A stretch of 39,144 nucleotides of DNA, from assembly GCA_009733775.1 (NCBI GenBank), contig WOGZ01000307.1, positions 1-39,144 on the forward strand. Reading direction: 5' to 3'. Origin of the DNA: Alectoria sarmentosa. Lineage: Eukaryota; Ascomycota; Lecanoromycetes; Lecanorales; Parmeliaceae. Below, in pieces: positions 20,963 to 33,201 of the stretch (the stretch's first letter is position 1; each line of letters opens with the position of its first letter). The translations under genes and the position numbers were made by a program. The notes beneath the pieces were generated by a model, which saw nothing but the letters and a program-made list of their open reading frames with translations, was not told where the DNA came from and did no database searches.

Positions 20963-21789
20963 GATGCCAGACAGTCTATTGGTACCGAGTGGTTGACAGT
21001 GGAAGGATGTAGGCTCCTGCTGCGAGCGGCATAGCTCTTTGGTGTCAACAATAACCGCCAGGAGAAGAGTATCTCCGACATTCGCTTCTGCATTTTACCG
21101 TGCTTGGGGGAATGTTTGAAGCCGTCGCTAACAAATTGCAAGACATGACCAGTAATGCAGAAGTCAATGGACAAAATTGATCAAAATTGATTTTCTAAAG
21201 ATCAAGTTTGACGCGGAAGACCGATCTTGAGAAACTTGCTTGAAGCAGGTGCCACGGAGAGCGAAGCCATAGGGCTGACCCCTTTTTCACATACGAAGTA
21301 CTATACTCGTAAGCCAAATGGACTGCCTACATATCTGCTCATTGTTCAACGCAAAACCTCGTTGACTGCTAGTTTATATGGATCGAAAGGTACATATGTT
21401 AAAATTGTATTAAAATATCTGTAACCTTCTGGCTAATGCTTAAGGCTTTCAAAACCCGCCAACCGTCGCTATGCATCATACAATACGTTGTTAATGGAGG
21501 AGCTCGACACTCAAACATCCTTCCAGATGCACGCTCCAAGATGCTCAAAGTCATGGCCTCTGCCGAAGGTCTCTGCCGAGGGTAAGGAAGAAGATGCAGC
21601 GCTTCCGCTATGAAAAACATTCGTCTCTCAATCCTGCAGACCCCCACCCAAATGAATAAGTCTAGGTCGTGTCGCTCATTAAGTCGTTTCGTAAGGCCGT
21701 GATTAGCATCTGAAAAAATCGTGGAGTCGCCAAAAGGAAAGGATTAATCCCAACACCGGATGTCCGCGTAGGTCGGCCAATGAAGGAGC
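20963..21789. other. Intergenic, likely upstream region of the uniporter gene
   Basis: A minus-strand open frame (20764-21174) overlaps the first uniporter exon in another frame. It begins with an Arg/Ser-rich, presequence-like stretch (WRLLLTPKSYAARSRSLH), which may mean that the true first exon lies here and is joined by an intron I could not place. Otherwise nothing is seen up to 21789. Confidence 0.4.
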
Positions 21790-22503
21790 TCAACGCCGCC
21801 CGCTCCGATGTCTCGAGGTCCTGCAATATGCACCACCACTTCCAACCCCACTTCCGGCGCTGAGCCTACGGCTACCCCCGTAAGTCTGGCTTCCATAAGA
21901 GCTGCCATAATAATGGCCGCTCTCAGCAGTTGTGGGGCTACTGCCGCCGCTCCGACTTCCGCTACTCCTTGAGTCGTCTGTGTAGACGCTCATCCTCTCC
22001 GTCCCAATGGCGACTGGCAAACCTTGAACCACATCTCCTCCCCTACGTCCTTTGTGGCCAGTTGGATACATGCCGTCGCTCTTGGAGAAGTTCTGACATA
22101 TGAGATAAGCACGCATGGCAGCATTCTCTTGAGCCAGGCGTTCGTTCTCATGTATTGTATCGGTTTGATACTCGCGGTTGTTGACGCGTGCCACGCATAC
22201 AAAGCCAGGTCCTGTCCGGAACAGTCTGTAGATAGGCTCCGGCCATTGACGACGCTGGCACAGATCTGAATAGGAATTATCAGTAATGACACACTGAAAT
22301 TTAGCTATGCTGGGGGGCTATCATCTTCGACTCAAAGTAAAGCAAGACGAAAGAAAATGCGAGCAGATGATTGCAGTAAGCTCATTGCAATGAACATAAA
22401 TGGATCAGAGATGGTCCAATGAAGGCATCAGGCAAGCGCCACAACTCATCTGACAATAAAGCAGGCACAACATCTCACAAGTGCGTGAGCGATTGGATCC
22501 CAT
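21790..22503 (-). CDS. dsRNA-binding-motif protein with Gly/Ser/Tyr-rich tail, first exon uncertain
   Basis: The exon 22265-21790 on the minus strand is preceded by an acceptor TTCAG. It reads LCQRRQWPEPIYRLFRTGPG, FVCVARVNNREYQTD and NERLAQENAAMRAYLICQ. This is the helix, three-strand, helix pattern of a dsRBM, with the usual GPG, the V.V....Y strand and the AQ.AA helix. A Ser/Gly/Tyr-rich tail follows to the stop at 21790. The best first exon I can offer is the ATG at 22503 with donor GTGAGA, giving eight codons and an intron of about 210 bases. That is long for this genome, so the start may be wrong or the gene truncated. The function, RNA binding, is inferred from the fold alone. Confidence 0.55.
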
Positions 22504-23583
22504 AGGGGATGGGTAGTGAAAGCAAAGTCACGAGTCGCAAAAAAACATAAAAACAGCTGACTGACTGGATAGGTACTCCTGGTAGTACATAGCCGCGATG
22601 GTGGTGTGCGGGAAACGAAAGCTCGGGAACGACTAGCAATTGACTTTTTCCAGTTGAAAGCTCCAGTTGGCTTTTAGGAGCGTCGATGCCCAATGTCACC
22701 CTCCCTGTATGGACCCGTAGCAGAAAAGGCGTTGATCAGGTTCGAAACTCTTACTCTGCTATATGTGAGACGCTTTCTTGCAGTTTCCAGGTGCGATGCC
22801 AGTTCAATAATGAAAAATGCAGGTCGGAGAATTTGTGGTGCATGGAGAAAACCTGGATCTGTGAAATGCAGCCCCGAGTGGCAGCTTTATATCACTGCCA
22901 GATCGGTCCACACAAGAGTCAACAACGAAGTGGAGAAAAAAGATACTCAGCCAGCACTGGTAAGGGACTTCTGGTAGCATTCTTCATGTCTGCGGCTCGT
23001 GCTAACTCACGCGACGATGCGCTGGCGCACATTTTACCAGTGAGAGCTTCTAGGGCCCGGCATGAGGAGCCATTGACCTATAAAATCACTCTCTGGAGCG
23101 ATCCAGGTAAGGAGCGGCGATGATTGACGTGCAGGTGCCGCATGTATTCCATGCCCCATCTCCCCACTAAGGATGTGCGTCAGTGGCAAGTAAGACGCTC
23201 GCTTCGATGATGGAGCATTCTCATAGGCAGATCCATGGGGAGATGAGTACCAATCCCGCAAGATCAGGGGCTTAGATACTTCTGGAATGATGACTGCTGC
23301 AGTTCGGTGTTTTGACCTCTTTGGCTAATGCGAGAGAGCTCTGGGTCAGGCATATTTGCGTTGTCATTCGCGTGAAGATCCTCCCCGGAGCACAAACCAG
23401 CGATGAACCAATCCCTGAAGAGCGTAAAAGCAACCCAGCCTTTGTAAAGTATGGTCCAGGCACTGACAATTCGCCAAAAGTTGAAAGGAAATCTAAGCCT
23501 GAGGCCTAAAGCTCGGCGGCGCTCGTTGCGCTTAATTAGCACTCGAGCTTAATATATTTGGGACATCCCAGCTCAATTTCCAT

Positions 23584-23661
23584 GCCTTGCTATCACTGAC
23601 TTGTTCGTCGAAACATTCCGAAGCCTTGCTATCACTGACTTGTTCGTCGAAACATTCCGAA
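23584..23661. repeat. Perfect 39-base tandem duplication
   Basis: Two identical 39-base units start at GCCTTGCTATCACTGACTTG, at 23584-23622 and 23623-23661, followed by a partial GCCTT. Perfect identity implies a recent event. It lies outside any recognised gene. Confidence 0.95.
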
Positions 23662-24324
23662 GCCTTTGCAAGTGGAATTCTCGCGGTCCCTGCAGTCAGA
23701 ATTGGCAGCTGGAACAAGTCGGTGCGCTGCCATGCTCACTGATCTATGCATGCTTGATGAGTTGGCAGTGCGTTTGAAGGTGCAGGGAGGTATGCGTTGG
23801 AGTTCGGGAACGGTTACTCGACTCGGACGAACTCGAAGTGTAATTGGTAGCCTACGAGTAGGTACTGCTCCATGCAACCAACGTCTTTATCCATAATTAT
23901 TCATTATCATCGTGATCCTTCCGTGTATCGTCATCCGTCGTAATCGAACGATGTTGGAGTTGGGGCTGATGTTCCGTGCCAATCAAATGGTAGAGAAGTG
24001 CCGCTTGTCATGTTCCTGCGGTTTCAAATCCGGTGCTACTATGAAGCCTTGAGGATCGTGGTCTTAATCGTCCAGGCTAGGTATGGTGGAGGGTGGTTCC
24101 CCACCAAATATTCCGAACTACCTACCTACCTATTTTATGTTGTAAAGGCCGACGGCGCTTCAGTATCATCCGTATTACTTACTTAGTGAGACTGAGGGGA
24201 GACGGCGCGCCCGTTTATACCAATTCATGCAGCTAAGTGAGTCTGCATGGATCTCCCAGCGGCGGCAAGCTGATCTGATCCTTCAAGGCTAAAGCAGCAG
24301 CCAGCAGCCAGCAGACTCCGTTGA

Positions 24325-24352
24325 ATCATCACCATCATCATCATCATCAAGC
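24325..24352. repeat. CAT trinucleotide microsatellite
   Basis: A run of about seven ATC/CAT units lies in non-coding DNA downstream of the farnesyltransferase gene. Confidence 0.85.
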
Positions 24353-24714
24353 ATATGTACGGTACTCATCATCATAAGCAGAGATGATCGTGCATCAACA
24401 TAGAACCCAAGGATACGAATAGATAGGTAGATGAAATCTGCCAGGACGTCTCCGTAGTAACGGAGTGGTGGAAAATTCAACGCCAAGTCGAAGAAAAGCA
24501 GGGTCAGAAAGTCAGTTTCTCCAATGCTTACCGCTAGTCCCAAACAGGATAGATCATTCGCTCTCGCCAATCATGAATGAGTATATTCTATGGATACGGA
24601 GTACATGGATACCTGGTACATGGATATAGCTATCTAAGCCGAATGACTGGGGATCTATCAAGCATCTATGTACATGCCATCCAAGTAATTGGCTGACCCT
24701 CACAGATCAACTCA

Positions 24715-26569
24715 TCAAAACCTCGTTCTGCGGTTGAAATGTTGGAAACATTCTTCGACAGCAGCCCAGGGAATCACGAAGATCGGATGCAAAGGTCCCA
24801 GCTTATCTCCTGCATCAACAAGCCCCTCGTGACCGCTTTCATGTCCACAAGATATCGCTGACGAGGCCCACCGCAGAGCCGAGTCCAGTGAGTCAGCAAT
24901 CCCCGCAGCATCAGAATCGCCGGTGAAGTAGTTGTAGTGTTGTGTAGAGCTTAGACCTGCCAATACATAGCACGAATGATATGCATCCGGGTATCTGGAA
25001 ATCCGTGTCAACTTCGCACACTATGGGACCTCCTTAGCGTCACTTACGCGCTGGGTTTGTCTCTCAGGCCCCCACTGTCTTCCTGGCAGCAGGACAATAT
25101 GTACCGAGTCAACCCTTCTTTGCTGTATAGATTCGAGATCCTTGGCTTCCTAGTCGAAGTCGATGTTTGAGGTCCATTCAAAGCTGCTTCTACCAGTGGC
25201 CAGCAGCCGCCAACCCAGTGGCTGTAGCATCCATCAACAAGCTTATTCGTCCGACCAGAGAAGCCACCTTCTGGCGCGTATTGTCGCGCTGAGAGCCAAG
25301 ATATCAGTAGTGGCAGATCAAGGTACCTTGAACCCATCAGCGAAGAGTTTCCTTCGGCCAGTAGCAAGTATTAGCCTACTTCGGAACCATCTCATGCGGG
25401 GGACCGAGAATGCACAGGCATGCAAGTACACAGAATGCATATGCACCATGAGCTTCAGTCTGTGGAGCACCAGATACACCACCTTCGAACGTTTGGCCTG
25501 AGTTCACGAATCAATTCATAGTACAAACAATTCGAGCGAGCTTTGATCGTACAACGAGACAGATATTCAGGTAGTCCATCCAAGAATGAGGTAAAACCAC
25601 TTGCTCTCGCCGGAGCATTCGGTGGAAGTTCGAGAGGTATTGCAAGTAAGGCAACGATGGTCATAGCACAATATGCACCGCTATACTTGTAAGTATTGAT
25701 CGTGGAGGTAAGCAACGTTGCGGAGACCATACCGTACATCTTCCTCTCCACCAACACTCATCCTGAAACCGCCGTCGCTTTGCTTCAGCTCGCCAAGCCA
25801 TCTCCACCTGGATGAGAGAGACATCGTGTCATTACTTGAATTTTAGGAGGTTCAAGATTACTCACAAAGCCCGCCGATCGACCATGTTCAAGCTCTCACT
25901 GCTACCAACCATTGCAAGACTCAAGACGACGGCGTAAGAAGGAGCAACATGCGATGTCTGGCCATGACCTCCACCGAAACCTCCACTTGGATTCTGCATG
26001 GGCGAAAGGGTTTCCAAGACTCTGTCTCGCCATTTCTCCAAATCTTCACCGAGTACACTCAGCCCAGTTAAACACCAGTAAACAACCCATGGCCGGAGAG
26101 CATCATAAGCTAGGTATGCTGCGCTTTGAATTGCATCATTCAAAAACCCAATATGGTCTTTTCTATTCAGTCTATGAAGGCCTCGTGGGTTGAGATCAAA
26201 CAAGCTTCGCTTGGTGCTAGTATGAAGTGGTAGACAGTGCCCAGCTGCTTCGTCTTGTGAAAGAGATGTGTCTGTGACTAATAGGTCCCTGATGGGCGGT
26301 AAAGATGTGAACAATTCGGGTACTGGAACTTCATCTGTCCCGTCGCTAGTTATCGTATTTTCCTGGAGGCTTAGATAATCGAGGTTATCCCGCGGTATCG
26401 ACTCCGCCCGCTCATCCAGAGCTGTAGGTGCGGTATCTTCAACGGATGTCATTTCCCCGGGGGTGCTGCTTTCAAAAGCTGTCTCGGCACTGCTCCTCAG
26501 GCGTTGCTGGACGGGCAAGACTCTGCGACCTCGGAAGGTAACTTTGGACCGGTTCGACTTTACTCTCAT
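24715..26569 (-). CDS. RAM1: Protein farnesyltransferase subunit beta
   Basis: Six minus-strand exons (26569-25866, 25807-25733, 25680-25553, 25497-25380, 25326-25048, 24994-24715), all GT-AG and in frame, give 527 residues. The repeated alpha-alpha barrel motifs of prenyltransferase beta subunits are present: NPSGGFGGGHGQTSHVAPSY, SDGGFRMSVGGEEDVRGAYC, FEGGVSGAPQTEAHGAYAFC and APEGGFSGRTNKLVDGCYSHW. Zinc ligands are Asp373 and Cys375 (DGC) and His441 in YHSCYVLAGLSS, which follows GGLRDKPSA. The enzyme, with its alpha subunit, attaches farnesyl to the CaaX cysteine of Ras, a-factor-type pheromones and lamin-like proteins. The N-terminal 100 residues are longer and less conserved than in yeast Ram1. 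No in-frame upstream ATG exists before a stop. Confidence 0.95.
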
Positions 26570-28463
26570 TCCTTGTAATGCTAATGGACCTGATACATTG
26601 CTTGCTACTGTTCTCCGGAAGCCTTAGGTTCAACCGCGAAGACTGATTCTCGTGATGGCCCAAAAGGCATGAAGTCAGCGGCCTCTTTTAATAATACCAT
26701 TTTCTTCTTCAGAGGAAGATAAACAGTAAAGTCATTTAGGTCCCTATTACTGCAGAATGAAAACTGTGCTACAGGTAACATGAGTAATGGTGGCAGTCCG
26801 AACCCTGAAAGAAATGCTCAGCCCTACGAGGACACCTTGTTCGCCATATCCTCGAGATCAATCTCGCATTTTTTTGCCACAATTTGTCCATCCATGATCA
26901 TGTTATTTAGGAATGTGAAACATTCGACTTGTCGACGCCGTCAGACCACATGGCAAATATGGCGATGTAAGCAACCTTTTCGTGTAATTGCATGCAGCTC
27001 AGTGACAAAGCAGACACTGGTCGGCAGATTTGGCCCACACCAGTCCAGTACGCAACTCGTGGCGAAGAGGGTATCCAAACGACATTCTTCTACAATATCT
27101 ATAAGAGTCCAAAATAAGGGAACAGGCTACCATAAGATGGGGTTTCAAAAGACACCATGTCACCAGCAGCTGTAATCTTTTCCAAATACTGCTTTATACC
27201 TATGGCAATTACGATGCCTCAAACCCAGCTCTAACACTTTCTCAAATTGAATTTTATCTTAGGAAAGATCTTGCTTTGGTCATGAGCAACGATGTCTCTC
27301 TTCACAGATCCGGGATCAACGTCTCCTGATTGCTGTTGATAATGCCAAGGATTATGATCAGGTCTTCCCTTCTTTCTTCATCTTCCCCTTCCACATCAAG
27401 GCCATGGTCCAGGGTGGGCGCTAGCTTTCCTTCATCCCCATGATTATCGGAAGGTCTGGTGGTCTATCGGTCTTGTCTGCTTCCATCCACACCAACTCCA
27501 TGGTTTATTGTGGGGTAACCTTTCGGCCGTCTCATCATGTCAGCACTTGCAGAGTTGTCTGCAATCCTTCAAGCCCTGGTGTAGTGCCTTGAGCCTTTGA
27601 TTAGAATCCTTTTCTTATCCTGTACTCCTCATGTCCCCGAGTGGTAGTTGCTCATTCTGGACAAAAAGTGCGTCTTCACGTTCCGAAGTGAGCCATGGTT
27701 TTGATGTTTCAGCGGCTACAAACGCAAGGGATGTTTCCGTGCTCGTGGTTCCCAAACATGTGGATACTAGGGAAGATAAACGTGCTGTTTGCCGTCGCCA
27801 TGCTGTTCCCTTGATGCCTTGTGGAAAGGGGCAGTAGAGTAACAAAGGATTGCTCGGTTCAAGCACTCAACAAATATGTGTAGAACAGATTGGAGTAATT
27901 AGAGTAGGCTGGCCGAGAGGAGAAAGTAGAAGCGGAGTCGCCTGTCTCCCTCGAGCGAGCTGCATATCGTTTGGTCGTTTGGCATAACCTCGGTATATGG
28001 CGCAAGACTGAATTTTGGCAATTTGGGTCAATCATAGGCTGATCCCTGATCCCTGCAGGCTCTTCAGCCAATGCCAAGTACCCACTACCCCGACTACCCC
28101 ACCTTTTCTTGGCACAACCCGCCCTATCATTTTGGTCCGACGCTTCACCGCTCTTCCTGTTGAAATGCTAAAATGGTGAAATGGTGAGTGAAGGATGACT
28201 GCGAATGATGTGCGAATGATCCCCCCCCCCCCGAAGTTGTGAATGAGTAAATCAAGGGAAAAAGTGAAATAACAGACCAAGACCAAGAAAATCTAATCTC
28301 CCGCTCTCACGCCCAGCCCCTCTCTTCTTCTCCTTGGTCAGAGTCAGACACCGTCCACGATTCACGATGCCGCCTTCTTCTCCACATCCGCCCTCGAAAA
28401 GACAATCCCTATTGATGATTGCTGTTGGATAATAATAATAATCCTCCTGGCCAGCCCCAAACC
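26570..28463. other. 1.9 kb intergenic region
   Basis: No recognisable gene is seen. It must contain the promoters of the divergent farnesyltransferase and Zn2Cys6 genes. A run of about 12 C lies at 28209-28221, and a CT-rich leader-like stretch lies at about 28290-28410 before the regulator's ATG. Confidence 0.5.
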
Positions 28464-30967
28464 ATGGCTGCCGTGGATCTGTCTGCTGATGGCCTCGCTG
28501 GCTTCGACTTCGACCGCAGAGGCCTGCGATACCCGTACACATCGCGAGTAAGCTGGCCCATTACCATCCCGGCCGATCCAAATGCCTCACGGTCCGCACC
28601 GCTTCACCAAAGCGCCAACACCAACCCCTCGAATATCATGAAGCGGTCAACGACTCCACTCCAAAGTCTAACTCAGGTATACCAGCAGCCGATAAGTCCA
28701 TCTCAAGGCTATATACCAGACTGGCAGCTCCCCCAGCATCCTCAAGCCCTGCCGTTTGGCTATCCTTTGGACGCCTACCCTCAACAGTTTGGCGTCGACG
28801 CGGGATACGCGATGCCCTACCAGACATCACCAACGGACTACGTCCCTCAAGTGCAGTATGACTCGAATACTTATCTTCCCATGGCAGGCCAGATGGACGG
28901 CAGCATACCATTTGATTGGCAAGATATCTCGAACGATCTCATGAATTACCCCCTTGCGAGTGGCCTGCAGGACATGAACGTACCGCCTCAGAATCTACCA
29001 AATTCTCCCACAGATACGTCTTTGGAGGTCCGATCTCTCTCGAGTAGCGACAACGGTTGGAACTCGATAGAATACCACCATCAAACTCTGGACGGATCGT
29101 ACCAAGATCCGCACTCTGGGAACATCTTCAACCCTGAACAAACACTCCATGGGCGGACGTTCTCCGATTCGTCTTACTCGGACGTGGAGCTCCAATCTCG
29201 TCAATCGTGGGGTAGCTATGTCAATTTACCGCAACATGCAATCGGTTCACCCTCCAGCGACCACTCGGCAAGTCTGAGTGAAATAGAATTCCGCCACGAT
29301 CATGCAGACTTTCCAGGAGGCTCACCGCCCATCAAGCAAGAAAAAGAACAGTATACTCGACCGACCATCGTCACTTCGTCAGTGGTCAAGCCCATCAGAA
29401 TCAAGACCTCTTCGTCTCCGCAGCGGTCTCCAACATCAACGGGGAGGATATCACCTCCAGGAAGGCGCCAAGCTGTCAAGAAGAACTCGAATAGCAAAGC
29501 GACAAAGCCCACGATACGGAGGCAGCCGCAGGCCCCCAAAGTCGACACAGAGAAGCGCGTAGGACGGAGGAAAGGTCCATTGCGACCGGAGCAAAGGAAA
29601 CAGGCATCCGAGATTAGGAAGCTGGGAGCTTGTATTCGCTGCAAATTCCTCAAGAAGACTGTAAGTGCACTCAAGCTTCCAAAAGTCCGTAGTGACTGAC
29701 GAAGATCAAGTGTGACACTGGAGAGCCATGCGAAGGATGCCAACCCTCTCACGCCCGTTTATGGCAAGTTCCTTGCACCCGGATTGATATAAAAGAGGTT
29801 GCCTACTTCATGAAGGATTGGAGGGCGGACTACGAGCGTCATGTTAGTCTCGGATTTTCCATTTGCAACATCAAAGGCTTTGCGGAGCAAGAGCGGACTC
29901 TCTTCATTACACATGGCTACGGTCACATGCTGCCGGTCCGTGCTCGCGAAGTATTCGTCCGCGATGAAAGTTGCTTTGGCTTGGACTGGGTGGAGTCAAT
30001 ATCAGATTTTCCTTCTGAGCACTCGGTGAACACTGCAAAGCTTTCTGCCGGTGTAGAAGGGATTCCTGCTGCCATCTTGTCAGAGTATCTCGACAACCAC
30101 ATTGACGGTGGCTTCGTGGAGTTCGTGGATGAATACTTTGACGGCACTCCATTCCTCACCCAGATGCTTAAGACAGCCTACCGGTACTGGTATCACGAAA
30201 GGACTCCAGTCATCCGGAAATGTCTGAAGCTGCTGATTGCCTACAACCTCACCCAGCATGTGACTATGGTCGAGGGTATACCAGAGGAAGAAGGCTTCCT
30301 CGGTAAAATCACCGATAGCACCTCCAAGTTCTACGGCAAGACGGTTGCTCCAGTCATGATCAACTTCCAGATTAAGGATGCCATGGCGACGATGTGGCGA
30401 GAACTACAAAAGGAAGTTCTAGAAGAATTATCCCATCTATACTCGAGTGTCTACACAAAGGACAAGCTAAGACATTGGCCCACTATCTTTATGGTGGCTG
30501 CGATATTGCTCTCGGTATGGGAAGAGATGCAATTTGACTGCCATTACCGGATTCCTGTAAGCTCATCCCAATCTTCTTTTGTCTTCTTAACACCGCTGAC
30601 CTCCACCAGGACAAGGAGGTTGTTAGCAAATTCTGCCAAGAGATGGAATCCACACCAGTCGGTGTCATTGTTGGCCTCTTCTCCGCTATATCCCAAAAGC
30701 TGCCGGCATTTCAAGAATGGGAAACCCGAAAGCACCACCAGTTGTTGAACTCGAACCCAGCTGTTTGCGAAGCGTTGACGGAAGTTCGCCAGCATGTAAC
30801 GCGTCATGGTATGTTATTCTAGCTGTACTGGCATTGCGGGATTGCTTACATGCGTTGCAGATAATTATTTACGATCTCGATGTGAAACGACCTTTGACCG
30901 CGACGATTTTGACTCTTTATGTGGCAAATTCACTTCAAAGCTTGTCATTCGTGCTTCTGCCTGCTAG
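28464..30967 (+). CDS. Zn(II)2Cys6 fungal transcription factor, internal zinc cluster
   Basis: Exons 28464-29660, 29711-30556, 30610-30808 and 30861-30967 give 782 residues. The first intron splits the zinc cluster. Splicing at ATCAAG/TGT restores CIRCKFLKKT then CDTGEPCEGC, with the final Cys in WQVPC, i.e. CX2CX6CX5CX2CX11C at residues 390-421. The N-terminal 380 residues are Ser/Pro/Gln/Tyr-rich, probably activating and disordered, with a basic RRKGPLRPEQRKQ stretch just before the cluster. The C-terminal 350 residues are helical without a motif I can name. A zinc cluster in the middle of the protein, followed by QPSHARLWQVPC, marks a particular fungal subgroup. It is a nuclear DNA-binding regulator; targets are unknown, and the neighbours are housekeeping genes. 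Confidence 0.9.
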
Positions 30968-31753
30968 GCCTTACATTACGATGATACACTACGGTCTCAT
31001 GAGAGCAATGGAATGAAAAGGACTGAATTTCCTTTACGATTTTGCATGCAGATGGGGCATTTCCTGTCAATGATGATGATGTTGCAATATATGCATAACG
31101 GATATACCACTATCTCATGCAGTCTACAGCGATCTAGACGCTTTATGATCATGGTAGATATGGAAGCTATCCGCGATTGCGAACTTTTTTCGTTCTGAGT
31201 GGCAGCTTTGTCCCCAGAGCTCAGGGACGTTGGGCAGCTCTAGCCACACATATACTCGAGGCTTCTTGCATAGAAAGTAGTCCCAGTGTACACTACATAG
31301 AAAATTTATCGTATGGAAGCACCTATCCAATTGTAAGTTGGAAAAACACTAAATGTCTCGTAGTTGGAGAAAAGACGTCCGAAAACGAGCATTTAACAAA
31401 TTCCAGACCAAGGCAGCTAAAACATCAGTAGCACCAATCATTTAGCATTGTTTCCAACTCAACATTATGAGCGGCCGAGGGACTGTCGAAATGAAGCCAT
31501 GTACATACTATTAAGGAATTGAAGTGTTGAGTTGCGTGGAAGATTCTCGCATTTTATTATCACATCCGCTAGCGCCAAGGCTGTGTCATCGCCTGACCTA
31601 CAAAAGCGCTTCTTCCGCCAATCCTTCTTCCTTCCTACATCTACCTTCCTCTACAACATCCATCGAGCTCACAAAAGATTACCGCCAATACTCACTTCCA
31701 AACTCATCCACCATCAACTGCAAACCAAATATACAACTCAGACAACTATCACC
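30968..31753. other. Intergenic region and polyubiquitin promoter
   Basis: Nothing coding is seen. A single GAAGATTC dyad at about 31539-31546 could be a minimal heat-shock element half, and a CT-rich leader (TTCTTCCGCC..CTTCTTCCTTCC) fills about 31605-31660. Both suit a stress-inducible polyubiquitin gene, but this is weak evidence. Confidence 0.4.
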
Positions 31754-32792
31754 ATGCAGATCTTTGTGAAAACTCGTAAGTTGAACCCCGCTTTCAGAGC
31801 TGCTGTCTTATCGCTTTTGTTATCTGTTAACACAGCGTTCAGTCACCGGCAAGACCATCACCCTTGAAGTCGAGTCTAGCGATACCATCGACAACGTAAA
31901 GGCCAAGATTCAGGACAAGGAAGGCATTCCTCCTGATCAACAACGTCTCATTTTCGCTGGAAAGCAATTGGAGGACGGCCGTACTCTGTCCGACTACAAC
32001 ATCCAGAAAGAGTCCACTCTCCATTTGGTTCTCCGTCTGCGTGGAGGCATGCAGATCTGTGAGTCATGATTACCAACTCCCTGATTTTCTTTCCACGCTA
32101 AAACATCCATAGTTGTTAAGACCCTTACTGGCAAGACCATCACCTTGGAGGTCGAGTCTTCGGACACCATCGACAATGTAAAGGCCAAGATTCAGGACAA
32201 GGAAGGCATTCCTCCCGATCAACAGCGTCTCATCTTCGCGGGCAAGCAGCTTGAAGATGGCCGCACCCTGTCCGACTACAACATTCAAAAAGAATCTACT
32301 CTTCATCTTGTCCTCCGTCTCCGTGGTGGTATGCAGATTTTCGTCAAGACTCTCACCGGCAAGACTATAACACTCGAAGTCGAATCGTCGGACACTATTG
32401 ATAATGTCAAGGCCAAGATCCAAGATAAAGAAGGTATCCCACCGGACCAACAGCGACTGATCTTCGCCGGCAAGCAGCTTGAGGATGGCCGTACTCTGTC
32501 AGACTACAACATCCAAAAGGAATCTACACTACACTTGGTCCTACGGTTGCGAGGTGGGATGCAGATCTTCGTCAAGACCCTGACAGGGAAGACCATTACA
32601 TTGGAAGTGGAATCATCAGACACCATCGACAACGTAAAGGCAAAGATTCAAGACAAGGAAGGTATTCCACCAGACCAGCAACGCTTGATCTTTGCTGGTA
32701 AGCAATTGGAGGATGGGCGTACGTTGTCCGATTACAACATCCAGAAGGAGAGCACCCTGCACTTGGTTCTCAGACTTCGTGGTGGACAATAG
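31754..32792 (+). CDS. UBI4: Polyubiquitin, four head-to-tail ubiquitin units
   Basis: Exons 31754-31775, 31843-32058 and 32113-32792 give 305 residues: four 76-residue ubiquitin repeats plus one terminal Gln. Each unit starts MQIFVKT, contains the ubiquitin lysines including Lys48 (AGKQLEDG) and Lys63 (NIQKEST), and ends LRLRGG. Deubiquitinases cleave after each Gly-Gly to release ubiquitin, and the extra Gln prevents premature use of the last unit. Introns occur in unit 1 after codon 7 and in unit 2 after codon 3. Units are identical in protein but differ at many third positions, so they have not been recently homogenised. In fungi this gene type is stress-induced. Confidence 0.98.
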
Positions 32793-33201
32793 GTGAATAA
32801 TTGATAGTATCGAGGAGTGGCTTTGCTTTCTGTCATCATGATCTTGCTCATTAGCGGGAGCTATCACGGATTCATCTTATGAAGGTCATGTCTATGATGG
32901 TTGCCTTCGTAGCATGGGCACTATGTAGCTTAGAGTAGTATCAAATACTTTTGAAGCTGCAAATCCCTCTCTTTCTCCAGGCTTTGATTTTGCAATGTAG
33001 ATTGTAGTAACCATTATAAGCTTTTGGACTGTTGCCTGGCAAATTGCTCCCCAAAGAACGTGCCTCCTTGCAGTTTGGCAAGCACTCGCGATTTTTGTAT
33101 CAATAGCCTTCCAGGAACATCTCAACACTAATTCACACTCAACATTGAAGCCAGAATTTCCAGAAAGCTTTCGAAGATGATCCTATTGATGACGAATACC
33201 A
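32793..33201. other. Intergenic, polyubiquitin terminator and Etp1-like gene promoter
   Basis: No coding sequence is recognised. This interval separates two genes transcribed in the same direction. Confidence 0.5.

Larger units (their letters stand above)
22504..24714. other. 2.2 kb gene-poor interval
   Basis: Open frames on both strands are short, without domains or consistent splice signals. A 39-base tandem duplication and a CAT microsatellite are listed separately. Near 24590-24630 the word TACATGGATA recurs. Confidence 0.5.
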
